The position numbers and the translations under genes are program-made. The notes under the pieces are model-generated. The model did no database searches. It saw only the letters and a list, made by a program, of their open reading frames with translations, and was not told where the DNA came from. From assembly GCA_013398015.1 (NCBI GenBank), contig VZRR01009912.1, forward strand, positions 248,001 through 312,000: a DNA stretch of 64,000 bases, in the 5' to 3' direction. This document shows, piece after piece, positions 1 to 13,500 of this stretch. How positions within the stretch are numbered: position 1 is the stretch's first letter; every line of letters begins with the position of its first letter. The stretch is from Oreocharis arfaki (Eukaryota; Chordata; Aves; Passeriformes; Paramythiidae).

Positions 1-3000
1 TCAGGCCCCACTACTTCTACAGAAACTTTTCCACAGAAAGCATTTCACAAGCAGCCACTGAAAAAACCCCACAAAACTGTGGCCTTAGCAGACTCCCTGC
101 CAGCTTTCTGAGGCAGGACAATCACAGTCTTTCCAGACTCCAACCTCAGGAACACACTATAGTGGCAAATGTCAGACAGACCACTTGGGATTAAACAGAA
201 GACCAGCGGTTTCCTTTATTCAGTATGTCATCTTGGAAACTCTCCAACTCTTGGGGAAGTTCATACATCCTTCTGGCTCTAGTGCATTCATTTGTCTGAA
301 TCCACCCTGTTTTATCTCAGAGATGCCTCCTCTCCCTGCTCTCACTGCCTGCCGGACACCTGCTGCTTTGATGCCACCTCCACTGCACAGAACCCCCATG
401 CTTCTGCAGGTGGCTTTAGGGACAGGTGCCACACCAAAGCACTGCCTGGCTCCTGCAGCTGTGTCTTCAGTTACCAAAACATGTGAAAGGGGCAAAAACA
501 GCTCTAAGTGAATAAGAGGTGGCTGCATGGAACAGGTCTGCTCAGCCTGGCAAGTTTTGGTGCAGAAGGTATTCTCAAAGCAGGAATTTCACTTAACCAG
601 ACTCCCTGGAAAATTCAGTAGTGTTGTGGCACAGATTCCTTTCCTCCTTTCAGGGAGATAGAGATGGATCCTTCTCCTAGACCACCGAGTCCGTGTGCGG
701 AGCCAGGCAGGGTTCAAGGGCCATGGAGCAGCCAAAAGCAGGACCCGTAGCACTGCTGATGCCAGGGAGTGGTTTTCAAAACCTCTTCCTCCAGCAAGCA
801 GCTGTGGCTGGATGTGGGATAAAAGCAGTGAGCTGGCTGCTGGGAATTTGTGGACAGAAGCAGCAGGACACAGCCTGGTAAAGTGCTCAGCTCAGAGGCA
901 TTTCTCTTTTGGCCTAAAGAATTCAGGAATGCAATAGCCCATCTGCTCTGAAATGATCAGTGAAGCTCTCTGTATAAGCAGTCTGAGCCCTCTTGGGTTT
1001 GGGAGAAAAACAAAAAAAAGTGAGTCAGAAAGTTTCTAGCAATGGCCTTCAGCCATTAGAGGAGAGCAGAGCCTGTGGTCTAGAGGGGAAAAAAAGGTGG
1101 ACAGCAGTACCCAGCAGGGCTGAGGTCAGTCACTTCAGTTCTATAATTAGGAAATAAATAGCATGCTAAATAAACCCAGAGTAGAAGCTTTTGAGGAGCG
1201 TGACAGAGCTGGAAGTTGGCAAGGAGCAGCTGAATGAGAATGTGATGGAAAAATACTGATCAGGTGGGCCACGTGCCACCTCCCCAGCTGGTTCGTATGA
1301 TGCAGCCGTTCTCCCATCCCTGGCACTTGCCTCCGTACGTTGCCAGCTCCTCAGGACAGAGGCTGGTCTATTTAGAGCTCTGCAAAGTGCCCATTACTCT
1401 TTTAGACACCATTTTCAGAAAATACATACGAGTCCAAGGAGCACTGTGCCTCCAGATCCAGCAGGCTCTGGAACAGCATGGCTCTGCAGCCCACAGGCCA
1501 AAGCCTCACTGGCACTGCAGGGAAGGCAGAGCCGGAGAAGAGGAAAAAGCATTGCCTTTATTTCCATCTGCAAAGCTTTTTTTGTGCTCGCATGTCACTG
1601 ACAGGCACTTTGCTTATTTTCAGCTGGCAATCAAACCGTGTCTAAGAGGTGTGTTTTCCTTTTTGCTCCTGCTACACACTGCCAGAGATGAACACCCTGA
1701 TGTTTCCTCGGGCAAAAAGGTTTCCTCGGGGGTGCAAAGTCCGCGGGAGTCCTTCAGCACACGGCACGTTTTGCTGAGCAGGAGAAAAGCTGGGCCAGGG
1801 GAAATGGAGTAGAAAAAGAGTTCAGAGTTCCTTGTGGCAGCAACAGCCAAAAGAGAGAGGGATGTGAAGAACGAAAGGTGATTGTCACCACAGTGTTGCA
1901 CGGGGGTGTTTCGGGCTGGTTCAGCAGCACGTGGAGCTCTCTGTGCCTGGTACCTTTCCAATTGCTGCATTTATAAGGTGGAATTTTCATCAGTCTTTTT
2001 TTGGCTGCTCTGTACAGAGGCAACTGCCTGCCCAAACCCCAAGGCAAAGCTATGTTCTTCCTGTGCTTGCAGTTTCTAGCACACACATTTGTCCCCTTTT
2101 GCAGTAGCCACACTACTCAGGGAGGGTTCCTCCTGTCTCCAAAGCTTTAGGGTGTTTCTGGACACTCCCATCCCACCTCTCAGCAATAAGAGCAGGCAGA
2201 AATATTTGCTGGGCTGAAGCAGCTCAATCCTTCCCCTACAAGGCTGGAAACGAAGCTCAGCTCTTTGCAGCACTCTTCCTTTGCGGATGGTTCAGGCTCC
2301 TGCTCAGATGGCATTTTCTGAGCATGACCTGTTTACTGTGAGGGGCACAGCCTTGCTCCTGGCTCCCAGCCAGAGCGCTCCACCCACAGCACAGGCACAC
2401 AGGGCTGCTCCCAGCACCAACCCTGCAGAGCCCACCGGCACATCGGCCCAAGCAACTCCCCACACACTCAGAGGGAGAGCAGCTTCCTTCACAAGCCATG
2501 GCTCACCAGCTGTTTTAACAGCCCAAAGTCGGATTTGTATTCCCAATACGTGCTTGCTCCCTCCCAGACATCCCTGCTTCCACACCCCAAGGTGCAGCTG
2601 GAACCCCTCAACACTGCCCAAGGTAAAACACTAATGACTTGCACTGGTTCTTCCCTCCCCTCCCGGAGACACAGCATCTTTTCCATCACTTCCCTTCTTG
2701 CAATAAACACAGCTCAGGATTTTGGCTCCAACTGCTACAGCCACCTGTAAATTTGTGCTGCCACTTCTTCAGTATTCACCTCTCCTCAGCAAGAAGTGAG
2801 CAGCAAGTTTGGTTTCCTTTGTTTTATAACAGGTCCATAACAAAGCTCTCTTCTAATAGCTGGGCTTCTCTCAGGCCAGAGAAATCTCTAAGTCTCAAGG
2901 ACTTAAAAGCCTTGCCTGGAGGCTCAGCTCCAGTTTGAGGTGTGTTTTTCCGCCCGGATCTGTTTTTTCCTGCCTGGATGAGATGGTGAAGGAGCTAAGG

Positions 3001-3940
3001 TACATCTGGAATCAATTGGACTGCAATTTTCTGTAATCAAACTCAAACACATTCCTCAAATACTTACTTGAGCCTGCTACCGGATGTTTATCTGCCAAGC
3101 CTATCTGTTAACTTGATCACAAGCATAACTCAGCTGCCTTGAGACACACCAAACCTCAGCCCAGCTGAGCCGCTGACAAATTTAGCAACCATAAACCCTG
3201 GTTATTTTCACAAGGTTAATTAAAAGATAAGGAATACGAATCTGTTTGACTGAGCGGTGTGGGATCACACCTGTAGCAAGCGTGGAGGAGAGGAAGGTGC
3301 TGTTTGTTCTGCCACCTTCATTCCAGAATTTCCCCCTCTGCCCTTACCCAGAACTCCCTTCTTCCCTGTGACTCAGGCTACAGCAGTTACTCATCTCTCC
3401 ACGTACACAGCGCCCTGGAAAATGTGACTTGCTCCTTGAGAGCTTTCTCCACGTAGGAAGCTCCAACACCCAGTAAACAGAGCAAACAAAATATCTGAAA
3501 TGAGAGGAAGGATTTTTCCATCCGGTTATATAAAGCAACCATTAACACAGCTAAGAATGGCTGATGATACCAGCAATGTAACACGCGGCTCTTTTGGAAG
3601 AATACAAAAAAAGTAGGTTTACAAACATTGCGTTGTGGGCAGTTTTTTATCTCATCATTTATTTTCCTCCAGCGCCTTCCAGATGTGGCAGGGTCCAGAT
3701 ACCTCCAAGTGGATTTCGCTGTCCCCATCACACACCCTAGTCGGTGGGACAATGCTGAGCACTCTGAGGGACCAGGGAAGACCCTTCACTGCTGCTGGCA
3801 CAGCCCAAGGGTGGTGCCAGTGTTTGCCACACAGAGGTGGCCTGTGGGCCCGTAATCAACAACCCCAGCATGTTAAGGCCCCAGCCACCGTTTTTAAGGT
3901 ACCGTTTCTAAACGACGCAGTATCCTGTAACCAGCACCCA
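1..3940. other. Intergenic DNA upstream of ABHD2; no gene recognised
   Basis: No open frame here resembles a protein family I know, and none shows a convincing exon with paired splice sites. The longest frame (1264-1812, 182 codons) has low-complexity, non-conserved-looking sequence. In other vertebrates the next gene on this side is usually MFGE8, but I see no discoidin or EGF-like coding here. The stretch 3176-3245 is AT-rich with ATTA/TTAATTAA motifs and could be regulatory, which is only a guess. No CR1 or simple repeat of note. Confidence 0.6.
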
Positions 3941-4267
3941 GCGCCAGGTACACTACACGCCTTATGGGCGGCCTGGACCGGTTTTTGGCCCTCAGGACCA
4001 CCGAGCTGCGTGTCACTGAGGAGTAACCGTGTCCTTCAGCTGGAGCCGCTCCCCAGGCTACCTCCCCCACGTCACGGGTGGTGGCTCCGGCGGTGGGAAG
4101 CGGCGTGCGGCGGATGTAAAAAGAAGCTGAGGCAGAGACTGAAGGCGCGGCTGCCCCCACCCCTCGGCACCCCGGCGCTCCCTCAGGCCCCGCTCTGTCA
4201 TGGCCGCGGCACCGCGGCCCCCGCCGGCGCCCATCACCGTGCCCAGCCTGACTGACACGTGCCCGAG

Positions 4268-4410
4268 CCATTGGAACCGCGGTGTCCCGCCCCCCGCTCC
4301 TCCTCCAGCCAATGGCACCCGCGCATCCGTGGCGGAGCGCCCCGTCCCCAGCTCGCCTCGGGCCCAATCGACGCGCGGGCCTGGGCGGAAGCGGCGCGGC
4401 GGTGGCCAAT
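4268..4410 (+). promoter_or_regulatory. ABHD2: Cluster of four CCAAT (NF-Y type) boxes
   Basis: One CCAAT is in reverse orientation (ATTGG 4270-4274) and three are forward (4309-4313, 4364-4368, 4406-4410), within 141 bases and interleaved with GC boxes. Two of the forward boxes read CCAATGG or CCAATCG. NF-Y plus Sp1 sites are typical of TATA-less CpG promoters. Binding is inferred from motif matches only. Confidence 0.6.
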
Positions 4411-4429
4411 GGATGGGCGAGGGCGGCCG

Positions 4430-4518
4430 CTAAAGGGCAGCGGGCGGCGGGGCCGCGGCAGACGGGCGGGAGCGGCGGTGGGCGCTGTCGGGGGCCTCGT
4501 GCCCGGCCGGGGCTGCAG
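4430..4518 (+). other. ABHD2: ABHD2 noncoding first exon (5' boundary approximate)
   Basis: A strong donor (CTGCAG|GTGAGG, intron beginning 4519) closes a GC-rich segment just downstream of the CCAAT cluster. The first coding exon begins at 15209 with an acceptor only 7 bases before its ATG, so at least one upstream noncoding exon is required. This segment is the best candidate. Its start is unknown, other alternative first exons are possible, and a further noncoding exon could lie in the following intron. Confidence 0.55.
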
Positions 4519-7500
4519 GTGAGGCGGGGGCACCCGGGAGCCCCTTCTCGCAGGGCTCGGGGGATGGCCGGGCCTGCGAGGCTGCCCCGCGGCCGCGTCT
4601 GTNNNNNNNNNNNNNNNNNNNNNNNNNNNNNNNNNNCCGTGCACTGCCTGCACGCTCGGCCCCGCGTGTTTGTTGCTCGGGGGGGAGATGGGGATGTCCC
4701 TTGGTGGGGCTGTGGCGGTCAGTGTTCGGTCCCCTCGCTGTTCTCCCTGAGGGTGGAAGCTCTGGGAGGTGGCGGTGCGGTGACAGCCTCCGCCTTCGCT
4801 CCCTGGGGGTGCGAGGCTGTGCAGGGCAGGAGCTGGGGTGGGAGCAGCACATCCCTGCGCTCGCAGGGAGGGAAGACGTGGGATGCGATGGAGAGCTGGG
4901 TGCGGATCAGAGGATGGTCCTTGCGTGAGTTGGAGCCGGGGGGATTGTGTCCCCTGTCAGGTCACACTGCTCCCGCTAAACGAGGCTCTTCCCTGGTGCT
5001 CACGCTCCAAGGTCCTGACCCTGTTACGAGCATCTTGCATCAGCTTCAAGACTCCCTTTTGTTGCCTGCTGTGTACCTGCTTGTTACCCGGTGTGATGGG
5101 ACTCTGCCGCATCCTGCACCTTCAGGTGTAACTTGTCATATCCTCCAGCACAGGATGTGTAGATGTATCTATCACAACTGATTATATCTATGCAATTGTA
5201 ATTGCGTATCTATCACAATTACGGCTGCTGAGATCTCTCACCTGATACTAACTTGCTTGCAGAGGTATGTCAGGAGCAGCTTTATTCATGCAGTTGCGGC
5301 TGGAGGGATTGCATTCTGTACTTGCATTCTCATGTAGGTTCCCTCAGAGGATTCATAACAGCTTCCTCTTATTGTTGATGAACAATTGTCACTGGTCTGG
5401 CAAGTATTAAAGATTCCTGTCTGCCTCTTAGATCGCTGTTTGACTTTCACAGCAGTGGTGCCTCCTTCTGTAACAAATGTTCCTGGCTTATTAGTCAGCT
5501 AACTGGTACAGGGTATTCATCTTTTGTGCCTTATTTATCAATTATTATCATGCTCAGCTGTGTTCATAGTATTGCTTAGGCTGACATGTTCTAGTCCCCG
5601 CTGATACGGTAGAACACTCAGCTCAGTTGTTTGCATTTGTGGTATCTCATTTTTAGACTTTCTTGGATAATGTGTATTTCTTCTGCAGGGAGTTTTGTTA
5701 TTTACTACTAGTATTTGGTTGCTCTTTGTCTTTCCTGTGTCACCTTCTCTCTGAGGTGCTTGTTCAGTTCTCATATCACAAGAAAAGTTTCAGTAGCTTC
5801 TCTTGTGTCTTCTTAGATCAGTGAACATGCAGCCATTCTTATTCTAGACACTGCTTATTTTGGTCTCAAAGTCAAGAGTAACAACAGGAAGGATATGAAA
5901 AGAGAAATAAAAGCTAATGTTTGAGTTCTTCTATACTCCTATCTTATTCTTAAAAACAGCTTCTTTTGCATGGGAGGTCCTCTGTGTTACTGAGTGAATT
6001 CGCTGCACAAAATATGAGGCTGACCTAAGATCATGCCAGACTGTCTTTTTTAGCTGTGGAAAAGATGTGGAGGTTGTGGATAAAACCTTCTGTCTTGCAG
6101 AACTGTTTCTGAAGAAGTTAAACTTAAAAACTGACTTGTTCTACTCTTCCTGTAAAAGCTGTATTTTTCTATTCAGGGAGTGAATAGCAGCTTAAACTCT
6201 TAGTGTTTCATAAAGCTGCTTTATTGAACTTGTCATGTGAAAACTCAGAGATTAACACGTTGAAATAGTTGTGCTGGGATGGGACACTGGGAAGGGAAGA
6301 TGGCAAAATAACACCCTTTGACCTTGACATAGGCATGTAAAGGCGTTATCTGAGTCTGCTAAGTTCCAACTATACTCCTGATGGGGCTTGGTGCAGGATA
6401 GGAAACAGTGGCTTTAGAGCAGAGAAATGCCTGGGTGCCACTGGGTTCACATTGCCCTGTTACTTACCCTTCTTCTTCCGTATCTCTTGCCTCTTCATCC
6501 CTACTTTCACGCTGCCAGCTCTGGCAGTACTAGAAAGCTAACCAAGAACAGGATTTTTCGGTCTCTGGTAGGCATGTAAAGTGCTGGGTTCTTGGGTGCT
6601 CGTAATTCCTGCTGAAAGGTGCAAAGACCAGCCTGAAACTGGTCAGTTGGACTTTTCAGCAAAAGCCTAAGCAACTGTAGTTTGCTAGGACTTTGGAGTC
6701 TTCATCTACACTTCAGAGTTTCTCTGGAAGAGTGTGTTTCAGGATGTGTTATAGCTCTGAGTTGCTGTTCTTAATGTGCTAGAGATCTATTGATCTTCTG
6801 TGCAAGTATTTGCCCTTTTCCTGCCTAAATATCTTGCAAAGTTTAAGCTTATATGCAGTTAAACATCGGATCAAACTCATCTGATTGATTTAATTTCAAC
6901 TGATTTAATTTCAGCGTGCAAGGGCACATTGTCCTTCTTGTGGAGAAGCAAAGTCCCACCTGCCCAGCATATGTGGCAGTGATGGTACCCTGTGGGGCAG
7001 CTATCTAAGCCTTTTCTGGCTCTAAGAAGGCTTCTACACCTTATCTTTCCTTCAGCTCTCTCAGTTGACTTAATAAAGATTGTCTCTGACTGCCAGCCTT
7101 ACTCTGCCAGTATCAGGCAGCAGTAATTGAAAATGCTTTGCAAAGCAGTTCAGTACAAACCAGGTGCTTGAAATGTCATTGTGCCTGTGCTATGTTAGAG
7201 GTAATGGCACTGGAAGGCAGTGCCCGACTTGGCAGAGAAATTTTATCTATATCTCAAGACTGACCAAGAAGTGCGGTTGCCTATCACTCACTCTGCTGTT
7301 GAGAAATGCTTTCATTTCTCCTTATCATGGGTTCAGTCTGACTAAAATAACACTGACAGCTTCTTCTGCTAATGTGGGTTTAGCCCCTGCAAGCACCAAA
7401 CTTTTCTAAAATGTCTCATGTATTATTTCCTGGTAACTGAGCTACAGCCCTATCCAGGGCACTGAGTACTCAAAAAGCATAGTACAGGCTCCTCATAGGA

Positions 7501-10500
7501 AGGGACAAGTGACTGACTGCTACTGAGAGGCTCACTGTTGAGTGGCTTGTCCTGCTTCTAAACTTACCTCAAAGCATCCTCAAAGATGCTTTTGTATAGA
7601 GCTGCAGGTTCCAGAAAGCTTGTGCAGAGAGGGCTCAAGCGTGGCTCTCCCTTATCTGGAACACCCAGTTCTGTGAAGTGTTGGTTGAGCATATGTGAAT
7701 ATGAAAGGCTGTATTAAGTGAAAAAAGCACATGCACAGTCATTTACAGTGAACCTCCTTGTAAGAGGTAAGGACAAAATGTCCTAAAACATGTGCCTGTA
7801 ATACCCCTAACCTGTCACTGATTCAACAGCAGAGAGGGCAGTGTAGCCCTTAAGATGCTGAGTTGCTGGTGGCTGCTGTAGTGCTCCAAAACCTCTCTTT
7901 TAGTTGCATTCTGGGAGAACCTGACTATTCAGCAGTGGTAGTAGCTGTGTGTTGGTCAGCCCCTGTCTCTTTGTGTCCTGAAACGTTTTTGCTTCTTTTT
8001 CAATGTATTCTCGTGAATTACATTACTCTTTCTCTAGTGCGAGCCTTCTATCTGTCATGGACAGGCTGTGAGAGAATGACTCTGCAAATCTTGTGCTCCC
8101 CTGTGGAGAGGAGCTGCTTGTCAGGGGAACAAAGTAAGCAAGGTGTTTAAAGACCTCAGTGAAATGGCACCTCAGCTTTTCATCCTGTTCACTTACGGGT
8201 GATTTCAGACTGCTTGAACTGGACCGTTCTTGAACAAAGTTCTCTTACCTGTGCTGTGCCTTGTTACAGGTGGTCTTTCCCTGCTGTGCAGCTCGTCTGG
8301 TGTGGAGCATGTTCCCCACTTACTCAGCCTTGTAGCTGAGCAAACAGCTGTGGTGTGCTTGCACTTTGAGCTGTTCCTCCAGTGTGTTCAGCTGAGCTCT
8401 GTGACACTGTGGGAATGGAGGGGTTGGAGGCAGGGGATAAATAAGGCTTTAACAATATGATGCTTCAAAAATATAATGAAGGAATAGAGCAGACTTCCTT
8501 GAGGAGGGTTGGTCTATAATGCAGTTTTTATTAGCTCACTTAGCTCTCTGTGGCTTGATTCCAATAGCATTCCCTCATTTACTGAGCGTGGTTTGTTGGA
8601 TTCTCTACACTCTGTTTACTCCATTTCTTCCCTTGAGCTTTATGCTGCTCGCTGGCACGGTTATGTGGTAGGCAGGGGACACCTGCTAATACTGTAGGAC
8701 TGTGGAGAGGTGTTACCCAGTATTTTTCTCTGTACCTAAAAGTTAGCTTAACCTTTTCTACAAGGACCTGAAGCTTTGCCCTGTAGTTACATAACGCAGT
8801 GGTTAGGGAGACACTCCCAAGTCCCTGCACCTTATCTAAAAGGAAAGGCTCATGTTATTTAAGCAAACGTAATTATTTGATTACTGCAATTAATTGATTT
8901 CTGTGAAGTCAGAGTCTGGTCCTGCCTTAGTTTAATCATGTTCGTGAGGTGTGTGCAATAAAAGGTAGTTCAGGGGTTTTCAATCCATCTGAGACAGACA
9001 GGAACCAGATAAGGTGACGTAACAAGGAGTCTATGTAGCAACCTTAGGTCATGTATAATAAAAGCTGCCTCTCCTGCAGTAGAACTACTACTGATCAGTT
9101 GAAATGATATTGTGGGGAAACAAAGGCAGTTCCTGTAGTTGGAAGGAAGTGAAATTCAAGGCTCATTTGACTGTAAATTAACCTTTCTGGAGAAGTGAGA
9201 GTGCTAAAGAGCCTTTGGCCCTTTTGGCTATAGATTTATTCTTGGGTGCTTTTTCAAGCAACCTATCTTGGGATGTACACCCAGCCCTCTGAGGTGCTTG
9301 ATTTCTACTCTGAAGGTGTAGAACTCTTCAAGGGCAAAGTAAAAAGCTCTAGTTCAAGGCACCTGTCTTTCTGGCTGTGCTGATGGTTCCTCGTGCTATG
9401 AACCTTATCCCTGTAACCTCACAGTACCTCTAAATTTAGTATGAGCCAAGTATTGTAACTGATGAAAAGGTCAAATTCCAGTGAAGGCACCAGCCAAGAA
9501 TTTTTTTTTGGAACAGGGTGTAAACAATACTTGTTGGTTTCTGTGCTTGCTGGTTTCTGTACTTGCCAGCCAGCCAAATCCTGGCCTGGGTATGGCCCTG
9601 GCACAGGGAGGGATTTGCACTGAGAACTTCAATATGCTGTCCAAATAGTGTCCTTCTAATCATCCTGGTGAGGGGGCATGTCAGTGTGCCCTCTTTTTTG
9701 GGAGATAAAAATCTGTCTCATGTTGGACAACAAACTCATGGTGGCTTTTCCAGACTCCTGAGGACTGCACTTTATCTCTCATGGCCACATCTAACCCTAA
9801 ACTTAAGTGCCTTAAGTGCTCAGCTAATTCTTAATGATACCCTCTGTGCTTTGAGGTCTGAGACTTTGCTGGCTCTTTTAAATGGCCAGAAGTATCGAGT
9901 GATGCATCAAGATCTCAGCATTTGCTTCTGACGTGTCCTCTGAGCCACCCTGAAGGTAATGGGAGGTTCTGCTCCGGGTGAGCTTGGGCTGGGTAGATGC
10001 CAGTCTCAAGATAAGTGGTGTTATGACTTGCTTTTTGTGCTTAAGCTGATGAGGCATAGTATTGGCGTGGCACTAAAATACTCATATCTGTGTAATTTTC
10101 AGGGAACAAAGCAGTTCAGACTAAATACTTTGCCATAAAAACAAAGGCTTTTTTTTTAATACAAGTGCTGGGTAAAAGACAGGATATAGAACTGTGCAAT
10201 AAAGCTTGAGGCTTTCTTCGTGCTTCCTTTTGCACAGGTTCTGTACTTGTGTAGCTTGTCCTCCAGCACTTAGTCTGGCAGCCTCTTTCCCGTCAGGACA
10301 CATGCTTCAGAGCCTTTCCCGTCTTCACACATCTTCATCTAGATGGTCTCTAAACATCATTCTCTGCATTTAAACCATTGAAAGCTCAGCAGTGTGACAC
10401 TTCAGTGTGCTTCCTGAAGGGGATTTGAGTAATATTCTGGCATAAAACTCGTCTTTGTTTAAAAAAGCTATGCAGTGCTCTGACTTTTTGCCCTTTCCTT

Positions 10501-13500
10501 AATAAAGTTCCTTTCTCCATAATGTGGTTCTAAATATCTTACCTGGTGGTGACAGGCCTGTACCTTCTGGTTTTGTAGTGCATCTTTCAGAAAAGTCATT
10601 AGCTTTGGTTGATACTAAAGATGATTAATTTCCTGGGAGCATTCCATAAAGCACTAACTTCAGCCTTCCTCCTTCAAAGAGGTGGGGAAAAAAACCCACC
10701 TTATTTCTGATCCCAGTCTGCCTAGGCACAACTCTTTAAAGTAGGGTGGTTTTGCTTTCCTATTGTCTGATGCATTTCCTTTCAGAGTTTGATTCCCAAG
10801 CAGACACTAAAATATCTGAAACCAGTCCAAGAAATGTCTGATATGTTAGTTAACAAAGTCTGCCTGCTTAAATCTGTCAGGAATGGCCTCTTTGGCTCTT
10901 CTGAGTCCTAGTGGGTAAGAGTATTACACTACTTGGTGAGCTGTAACAGAATAGGAAAGGGAACTTCTAAAAACTCTTCCCTGTTGGCTGGGTGTGTTCC
11001 AGTGTTTTTGTGTCCAGCTGAGCTCTGAGAGAGCATCAGTGAGCCAGAATGCTGAGGTGTGGGGAGGCATCCATGAGGCTTTTGTACCAAGCTGCCCTTC
11101 CTGGAAATGGCATTCCTTCAAGATTCTTCAGTCTGTGTAATGGAGAGTAGAATATCTTGTTAGTGGAGCCCCTCTCAAAGAGGCCTTTGCTCTTTGTGTT
11201 CCATACAGCTGCATCTCTGCATTAGCCCGAAGCATTTCTGATGCTTTGGGGAAATAAATGAGTCTGCCAGGCTTTCAGTGGCTTGTTAAAAGGCCTGAGG
11301 GGGGAGCATCCTGTGGGAATGGCTTCCTTTAATATCTTTGCTTTTTTTAATGTTGGCTCTCTAGTATGAAGAGTCAGGCTCTGCTTCCATGGGTGGAGGA
11401 GCTGTAAAGCTTGGTAGCTACCAAATCCTGTGCGTGCCCTGTTGAGTCACAGTGAAGTGACTTCTGTCCCTGGAAGTTTCCTCTCCACAGGAAACCTGGA
11501 ACTGAAATGTGTACGGGTCTGGGATTTGTTGACAGTTGTGAATTCACTTACTGTACAAGCATTTTGATGATGTCTTTCCCAAAAACTCTGTGTTTTTGAA
11601 AGGATACACAAAGGATTTGCTGTAGCTCTACTGGCTTTTGTTGTACTTGTGTCTGTTCCTGTCTGGAAAGGGTGAGACTTGGGATTTTTTTCTCATTATA
11701 CTTGTACAGATGAAGTGCAGTCTGTTAACAGTAATGCTGGAATGTTTCTTGTAACATGATTTTCAGCTTTTTGTGATGAAAAGGCAAATGAAAAGACCAC
11801 AAATCCAGCACTTGCTTTCCAGTGATTGATTTTAAAGTTATCTCTCAGTTACAATTGGGACTTAAGAGCATTGCTTGAGAGGGCTGCTTTGGGGCTGTCA
11901 CACTTATAAATGATTTAATTGCACAATTTTATATTAAAAAAAAATGTTTCAAGATAACATCCTTGGGGCCAAGAGCTTCAACTTTTGGGTTCTTCAACGT
12001 GGATCTCAAATGCTTTGATGTATGGAAAGGCTTGATTGCTTCCAGTAGTATGCTTTTTGGTAACTTTGCCTAGCCTGCCAGAAGTGAATCCAGTGTTTTG
12101 TGTATGGAAAAAGCCAAATGTTTGTCTGTTTAAATTAATGCTGACCCAGTTAGAGGAGAGTCTAGATTAAAATTTGTCTTGCTCAACCCTGTGGTTATCT
12201 ATCCTTTTTTTCTTTTTTTTAAACAGACAAATTTATTGGGTTAATGCAATAAGGGTTTAACAAAACAGAAGCAAGGTGACCTCATCCCAGCTGGTTAAAG
12301 AGGGAGATATTTGTCCTGTGGGATTAGAGGCAGAGCTCAAATCCATTTTAGTAAGCTAAACCTTTAAAATTTTAGAGCTGAGTGCCTTAACTCAGCCCTT
12401 GCAGATCTGCCCTGGCTGAGACAGGTCTGTTTAGGTGTTCAGAAATAGCAGACTTTAGAGGGAGTACCTCAAGTGACACAGTGCCAGCTTTGTGTTGCAT
12501 CTACAAACTGATCTGAGCTTTTGGGTGCAGATTCTGACAAATACACGAACCTCTAGCACATGTTTGAGGTGTGTAAGTTCAGTGAATGTGTGTTTAGACT
12601 GTCTAAAATGGAAAATACTCATTCATAAGTGTCAGAGCATAATCCTGCCTACCAACAGCTGATTTTTCTGAAAGTAATGCCACGCTGGTATGCTGTTTTA
12701 AGGGAGTGACAGGCTAACATGAGACATAAAAGTATGAGAAAAGATGTGGTGTGTTTGTAATCTGAAGATTATATGGCAGATAGGGTTTAGTTGGATCAGT
12801 TATACTGAGTCACTAGTACAAAATCCGAATGACTAATTGTGCCCAGTTTTATTTTTAACAAATTCACCAAGGTGAACACTGTAAACAGCAAACTAGCTTA
12901 AAATCCAGGTGTCAGGATGGTCTCAGGTATTAGTGTCACTTAATTTTCTGAGTAAAACAATGATAGGAAGATGTCAACAGAACTTCTGGGAGTTTGATCT
13001 GGAGAAGATTTGCTTGAGCACCTGGTTGTCCTTGAGCTCAGGAACTTGGTCTGCTCTTCTGCCAGTTGTACCTTCTTCCCTGGTCAAGCCATTGCTGTAG
13101 TTTGCCTGTTGTCTCCTACAGAACTGGTGGTAGTGTTGGTGAAAGCTTAGCAAGTAGAGATGGGAGGTAACATTCTGCAGCTGAACATGGTACTTGAACT
13201 CCTCTCATGATGCCAATGCAACCTTCTGAGTAGAAGAACAAATGGCTTTTCGTGGCCCATCCTCTCCCTTCTGCTGTGAAGCTCAGAACTGGAAAATGAA
13301 AGCTGAGAAGTCGTCCAAGATTAAATGTCTCTGCTTCCCAAAGTCTGTTCTGCTATGCAGATGGTTGTGGTGGCAGGAGCTTGCGGCTTTCCAGCACGCT
13401 GTTAGTCAACAGCTGATGTCACACGTGTTTTCTTCCAAGGGGTTTTGGTGTAGCTGCAGCAAGTACAGAAAGTACTTCTGAGGCTCTCTACCCCTGCTGT

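Larger units (their letters stand above)
3950..4920 (+). promoter_or_regulatory. ABHD2: CpG island promoter of ABHD2
   Basis: Base composition changes sharply to CpG-dense, GC-rich sequence from about 3.95 kb to about 4.9 kb, peaking at 4180-4600. There are GC boxes (for example 4287-4296 and GGGCGG at 4383-4388) and several CCAAT boxes, but no TATA box. This is the usual architecture of a housekeeping-type vertebrate promoter. It lies upstream of ABHD2 on the same strand, with a good splice donor at 4519, so I assign it to ABHD2. The transcription start is not visible directly. The island is interrupted by an assembly gap at 4603-4636. Confidence 0.75.

Noticed and set aside
1264..1812. Open frame of 182 codons in the upstream region
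   Set aside because: Not recognisable, no splice context, composition like translated noncoding DNA.
3635..4409. Overlapping open frames on both strands (206 and 171 codons)
   Set aside because: They overlap at the edge of the ABHD2 island, and neither has conserved motifs or plausible exon boundaries.
4282..5181. Open frame of 299 codons, plus strand
   Set aside because: It reads through the 34-base N gap and the CpG island. Its composition is Arg/Pro/Gly/Ala-rich, and a splice donor at 4519 interrupts it.
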